Assembly: GCA_031270525.1 (NCBI GenBank)
Contig: JAISXN010000189.1
Coordinates: 1 to 7,211, forward strand
Direction: 5' to 3'
Source of the DNA: Candidatus Symbiothrix sp.
Lineage (GTDB): Bacteria; Bacteroidota; Bacteroidia; Bacteroidales; Azobacteroidaceae
Length of the DNA stretch: 7,211 nt
Shown here: positions 4,923 to 7,211 of the stretch, piece after piece
Numbering within the stretch: position 1 is the stretch's first letter
Layout: each line of letters opens with the position of its first letter
Notes under the pieces: model-generated
Databases searched by the model: none
Told to the model about the DNA's origin: nothing
The model's input: the letters and a program-made list of their open reading frames with translations, nothing else
Translations under genes and position numbers: made by a program

Positions 4923-7211
4923 CTACGGTTTCGATATACACAAAGTTGGATACCAATAATCCGCAGTCGGGAGGTTATTTGAAATCCGGACATTTATTCC
5001 TTCAACGTCGTACTGCGTATACACGACAACCGCAGTCGACGTCCAGGAAGTAGACAGACGCTGGTTTTTAGAAAGGGTGATCGGTGTCCCGTCGCCGGTG
5101 AAGCGCAAGGACCACGGCGGCCGGAAATTCATGCCTCCACCTGCCCACGACGATAGCCAGAACTGGAAAGTTTTCAGCGCCTCGTCAACTGTTGGTAACC
5201 GCCAGCCGTCTCCGAGCGCACGGCACGCTATGGCTGCTGTCTCCAAGCCGTAGTAGTATGCACTGGTTTCGACTTCCTCCTCATCGGGATGGCTGGTGGC
5301 CAGAGCCGGATTCTCTTTCAAATAATCAACCGTCCAGAGACCCAAGTTGTCCGGAAACTGCCAGGTATTGTATCGGTTAGTCCCACACTCCACAACCGGA
5401 CCTGCCGTACTAGCTGAACTCAGAACTTCACATTCACCGTTACCCTCAATTATCGTGGGTCCACAGGAGTTTGATATAGTACACGTCAAATTACTCCAAT
5501 CGAATGTTCCGACAGCCTTATACTTCAAAACAGCGTATGTTTTCGTTGAATCGATTATCTCTACCTTATCGTCTGCTATGTTCCAGGTTACCGTAGTGTC
5601 CGTCCCAAATGTTCGATAGGATAATTTAATCGTATCAATTCCATCCTTAGCGACTACAATAGGCAAATGTCGCATGAACCTGACGTTAGCCGGCGCCTCA
5701 TCACAGGAATTCTTGATGCAGCGAACGCTCATCGTGTGACCCTTAACAACTGTCGGCACATCGTAAGTTCCATTTGATGACACACGAAAAGCCGTACTAT
5801 CCCCATCGTCTGAAGAATGAAAACGAGTCTGCCCATCCCAATAATTTCCATTTCCGGTAGTTGTATTGATAACTCCTGCAAGCTGCGTCAACCATTTTTC
5901 ATTCTGTTCATTAACGACAGATAATGTCTTGAGATAAGCCCATAAATCATTATAATGCGTCGAAGAAGGTAATATCCATTCATTCGGGCATCCTTGATCA
6001 AGTTCACCATACTTGTAATAATAGCCTCGCTCGCCTATCTCATGGGTTACTCCTGTTGCATTATTCTCGTATTTTGTATACATCGGATTCCCTTCCTTAC
6101 TGTTTTGAGTCATCCAGGTACCCAATCCGTTAGGATACTTGTAAGTTGTGTAAACAGTATCACTGGTGCCGGTAACCGTTCCTTTGACTCCTTTATTGCC
6201 GACAACAGTAAATGTTCCCGAACCGCTGACATCGACTGCCGGCTTGCATTTGTTCTCTACTCTTACTTTAATATCGCTTCCATTGTAGATTCCGGGTCTG
6301 TCACAACTAATAGTAATCTGCATCGTTCCATTGCCCGATACAATAGATAAACCTTTCGGCAGCGTCCATTGATAGTCAACAGGACCTTCGGTTGCAATCA
6401 CGAGGAAAATGGAGAACGTTGCATCCTGCAGATAGGTTTGTCCACGGAAAGAGCCTAGATAAGCCTCACTTGGTGGACCTGAACAACTTTTGGCAACAAC
6501 ACGTCCGCCTGACCCTTTCGCATCATCACTTGCCTGAGTGTTCTTAGCTTTCACCTTGAACGTATACGCTTCGTAAGTACCTTCCTCAGCTTTCACCGTA
6601 ATCGAATTTGTTGTCGTTGTATATGTACTCTCAACAAGAGTTATGTTTTCATCAACGGGAGTTATGCCGTCAGGCAATGTCCAGATGTATTCGTTTGCTC
6701 CAACATCTCCGCAAGTAATCGTAAACTCATCTCCGGGGTCCAGATACGTTCCGGTCGCAGGAAGGGTTAGTGTCGGCTTAGCAGGTGTTTCCTGCTGTGC
6801 CGTTACGATAATGGTCCCAGTGCCGGTGGTAGCTTCGCTTGCACCGCAGACATTAACAGCTTTCACAGTAATTCCCGAAGCAGGGAAATTGTCTTCTCTT
6901 TTTGCCTTCAATATGATACTGCGCGTATTGGCCTCACCGGCAATTTCAAATCCGTCGGGGAATGTCCATTCGTAAGAGTCTACGGTCGTGAGACTTGCTG
7001 TCGCAGTAAAGAGTGTATTTACAGGAACGCTCGTCTTGGAAAAGGTAATCGACGCCGGTTTTTCAGGAACATCGCACTCTTCGTAATTGATTGGATTGAC
7101 AGCTTGCCAACCTGTTCCTGTCCATACATACAAGCCGGGACCATCCAATTTGTAACCGGTATTAAAAACCAACATTCCTGCGGCGGCGGCTTTGTCGCCA
7201 TCGTTGCCTAA
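4923..7211 (-). CDS. Large secreted PKD-like/FISUMP mosaic protein, 5' end beyond the window
   Basis: The frame is open through the right edge. The 12 codons before the methionine at 7175 encode LGNDGDKAAAAG with no stop, so that methionine is almost surely internal and 762 C-terminal residues are visible. Numbering from that methionine, 1-27 is a short module (MLVFNTGY...GPGLYVWTGTGWQ) typical of Bacteroidota surface proteins. Three PKD-like domains follow at about 38-127, 130-231 and 232-326, each with a core such as YEWTFPDG, YIWTLPDG or YQWTLPKG and ending near G(S/T)G. A FISUMP (Fib_succ_major) domain spans about 342-488, a fourth PKD-like domain 489-585 (VTWNIADD), and a second FISUMP domain 596-750. 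Each FISUMP module has a cysteine pair (C396/C486 and C651/C746) and a W-x-LP motif (EWILPSS, GWRLPTV). Many cysteines and the absence of membrane segments suit export. No type IX sorting domain is seen, since the chain ends in the FISUMP fold at CISKP. Adhesion or glycan binding is a guess; the signal peptide would lie outside the window. Confidence 0.88.
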   Translation of the reverse strand, partial: LGNDGDKAAAAGMLVFNTGYKLDGPGLYVWTGTGWQAVNPINYEECDVPEKPASITFSKTSVPVNTLFTATASLTTVDSYEWTFPDGFEIAGEANTRSIILKAKREDNFPASGITVKAVNVCGASEATTGTGTIIVTAQQETPAKPTLTLPATGTYLDPGDEFTITCGDVGANEYIWTLPDGITPVDENITLVESTYTTTTNSITVKAEEGTYEAYTFKVKAKNTQASDDAKGSGGRVVAKSCSGPPSEAYLGSFRGQTYLQDATFSIFLVIATEGPVDYQWTLPKGLSIVSGNGTMQITISCDRPGIYNGSDIKVRVENKCKPAVDVSGSGTFTVVGNKGVKGTVTGTSDTVYTTYKYPNGLGTWMTQNSKEGNPMYTKYENNATGVTHEIGERGYYYKYGELDQGCPNEWILPSSTHYNDLWAYLKTLSVVNEQNEKWLTQLAGVINTTTGNGNYWDGQTRFHSSDDGDSTAFRVSSNGTYDVPTVVKGHTMSVRCIKNSCDEAPANVRFMRHLPIVVAKDGIDTIKLSYRTFGTDTTVTWNIADDKVEIIDSTKTYAVLKYKAVGTFDWSNLTCTISNSCGPTIIEGNGECEVLSSASTAGPVVECGTNRYNTWQFPDNLGLWTVDYLKENPALATSHPDEEEVETSAYYYGLETAAIACRALGDGWRLPTVDEALKTFQFWLSSWAGGGMNFRPPWSLRFTGDGTPITLSKNQRLSTSWTSTAVVVYTQYDVEGINVRISNNLPTADYWYPTLCISKP
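4926..5390 (-). other. Second FISUMP domain (C-terminal)
   Basis: This is a second, clearly paralogous FISUMP module of about 155 residues. FPDNLGLWTVDYLKENP aligns with YPNGLGTWMTQNSKEGNP of the first, CRALGDGWRLPT with CPNEWILPS, and the terminal TLCISKP with SVRCIKNS. It carries the protein's C-terminus and is followed by the stop TAG at 4925-4923. Hand-counted G+C over 5041-5280 is 141 of 240 bases, far above the first copy. Confidence 0.7.
5712..6152 (-). other. First FISUMP domain (internal)
   Basis: This stretch encodes a FISUMP (Fibrobacter succinogenes major paralogous) domain of about 147 residues. Visible marks are YPNGLGTWMT near the start, GYYYKYGELDQGCPNEWILPSS in the middle (C396, W400, L402, P403) and SVRCIK at the end (C486). 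It sits between the third and fourth PKD-like domains. Hand-counted G+C over 5821-5940 is 48 of 120 bases, in line with an AT-rich genome. Confidence 0.7.
6198..7064 (-). repeat. Three tandem PKD-like domains within the mosaic protein
   Basis: Three units of about 90-100 residues lie head to tail: 7064-6795, 6788-6483 and 6482-6198. They share a central aromatic-W-T-(F/L)-P-(D/K)-G strand and a later K/R-V/A-x-N segment (KAVNVCG, KAKNTQA, RVENKCK). Each ends with a small GTG/GSG strand before the next linker. Identity outside these positions is low, so they are old, diverged repeats rather than recent duplications. PKD-like beta-sandwiches usually act as spacers on secreted proteins. Confidence 0.75.

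Noticed and set aside
5994..6350. 118-codon plus-strand open frame with a hydrophobic start
   Set aside because: It is antisense to the FISUMP/PKD gene, whose domain pattern continues unbroken across it. No promoter or recognised motif supports it.
6643..6975. 110-codon plus-strand open frame
   Set aside because: It is antisense to the tandem PKD-like domains, and its composition simply mirrors the opposite strand.
7173..7175. ATG at 7175 as the start of the mosaic protein
   Set aside because: The frame is open upstream to the edge, no signal peptide follows this methionine, and GMLVFNTGY is a typical internal module in this kind of protein.
7019..7201. 60-codon minus-strand open frame near the right edge
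   Set aside because: It overlaps the mosaic protein in another frame. The mosaic frame continues to the edge with sensible sequence and recognisable modules.

Overview
The window looks like chromosomal DNA from a member of the Bacteroidota, most likely the order Bacteroidales. The evidence is AT-rich genes, two promoter boxes of the Bacteroidota type (TAnnTTTG), an MtaB/lipid A acyltransferase/family 2 glycosyltransferase gene order, a predicted AAA-ATPase/PD-(D/E)XK protein of a kind common in this group, and a secreted protein built from PKD-like and FISUMP modules. The genus cannot be named from the sequence alone.

Left part (1-3054, all minus strand): a compact operon read from right to left. 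mtaB (tRNA ct6A37/t6A37 methylthiotransferase) comes first, then a LpxL/HtrB-type lipid A acyltransferase, then a family 2 glycosyltransferase that runs off the left edge. Both junctions are 4-base ATGA overlaps, which suggests translational coupling. A good Bacteroidota promoter (TTTG, 19 bases, TAATTTTG) lies just upstream of mtaB, and its spacer holds a small perfect inverted repeat. The two downstream genes point to outer-membrane glycolipid assembly; the tRNA-modifying enzyme probably shares the transcript without sharing the pathway.

Middle (3055-4922): a divergent intergenic region leads into a single plus-strand gene for a predicted AAA-ATPase fused to a PD-(D/E)XK nuclease domain. 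Its start is better placed at the ATG at 3165 than at an upstream TTG that lies inside the likely promoter box. The gene is followed by a 174-base convergent gap with a strong 13-bp stem-loop, probably a terminator serving mainly the opposing gene.

Right part (4923-7211, minus strand): the C-terminal 762 residues of a large, probably secreted mosaic protein whose N-terminus lies beyond the right edge. The visible order is a short Bacteroidota surface-protein module, three PKD-like domains, a FISUMP domain, a fourth PKD-like domain and a second FISUMP domain at the extreme C-terminus. The last FISUMP module is much richer in G+C than the first (hand counts of about 59% and 40%), which suggests module exchange. 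No RNA gene, CRISPR array or insertion sequence was seen. The gene families are known; the less ordinary points are the mosaic architecture, the composition jump and the uncharacterised ATPase-nuclease.
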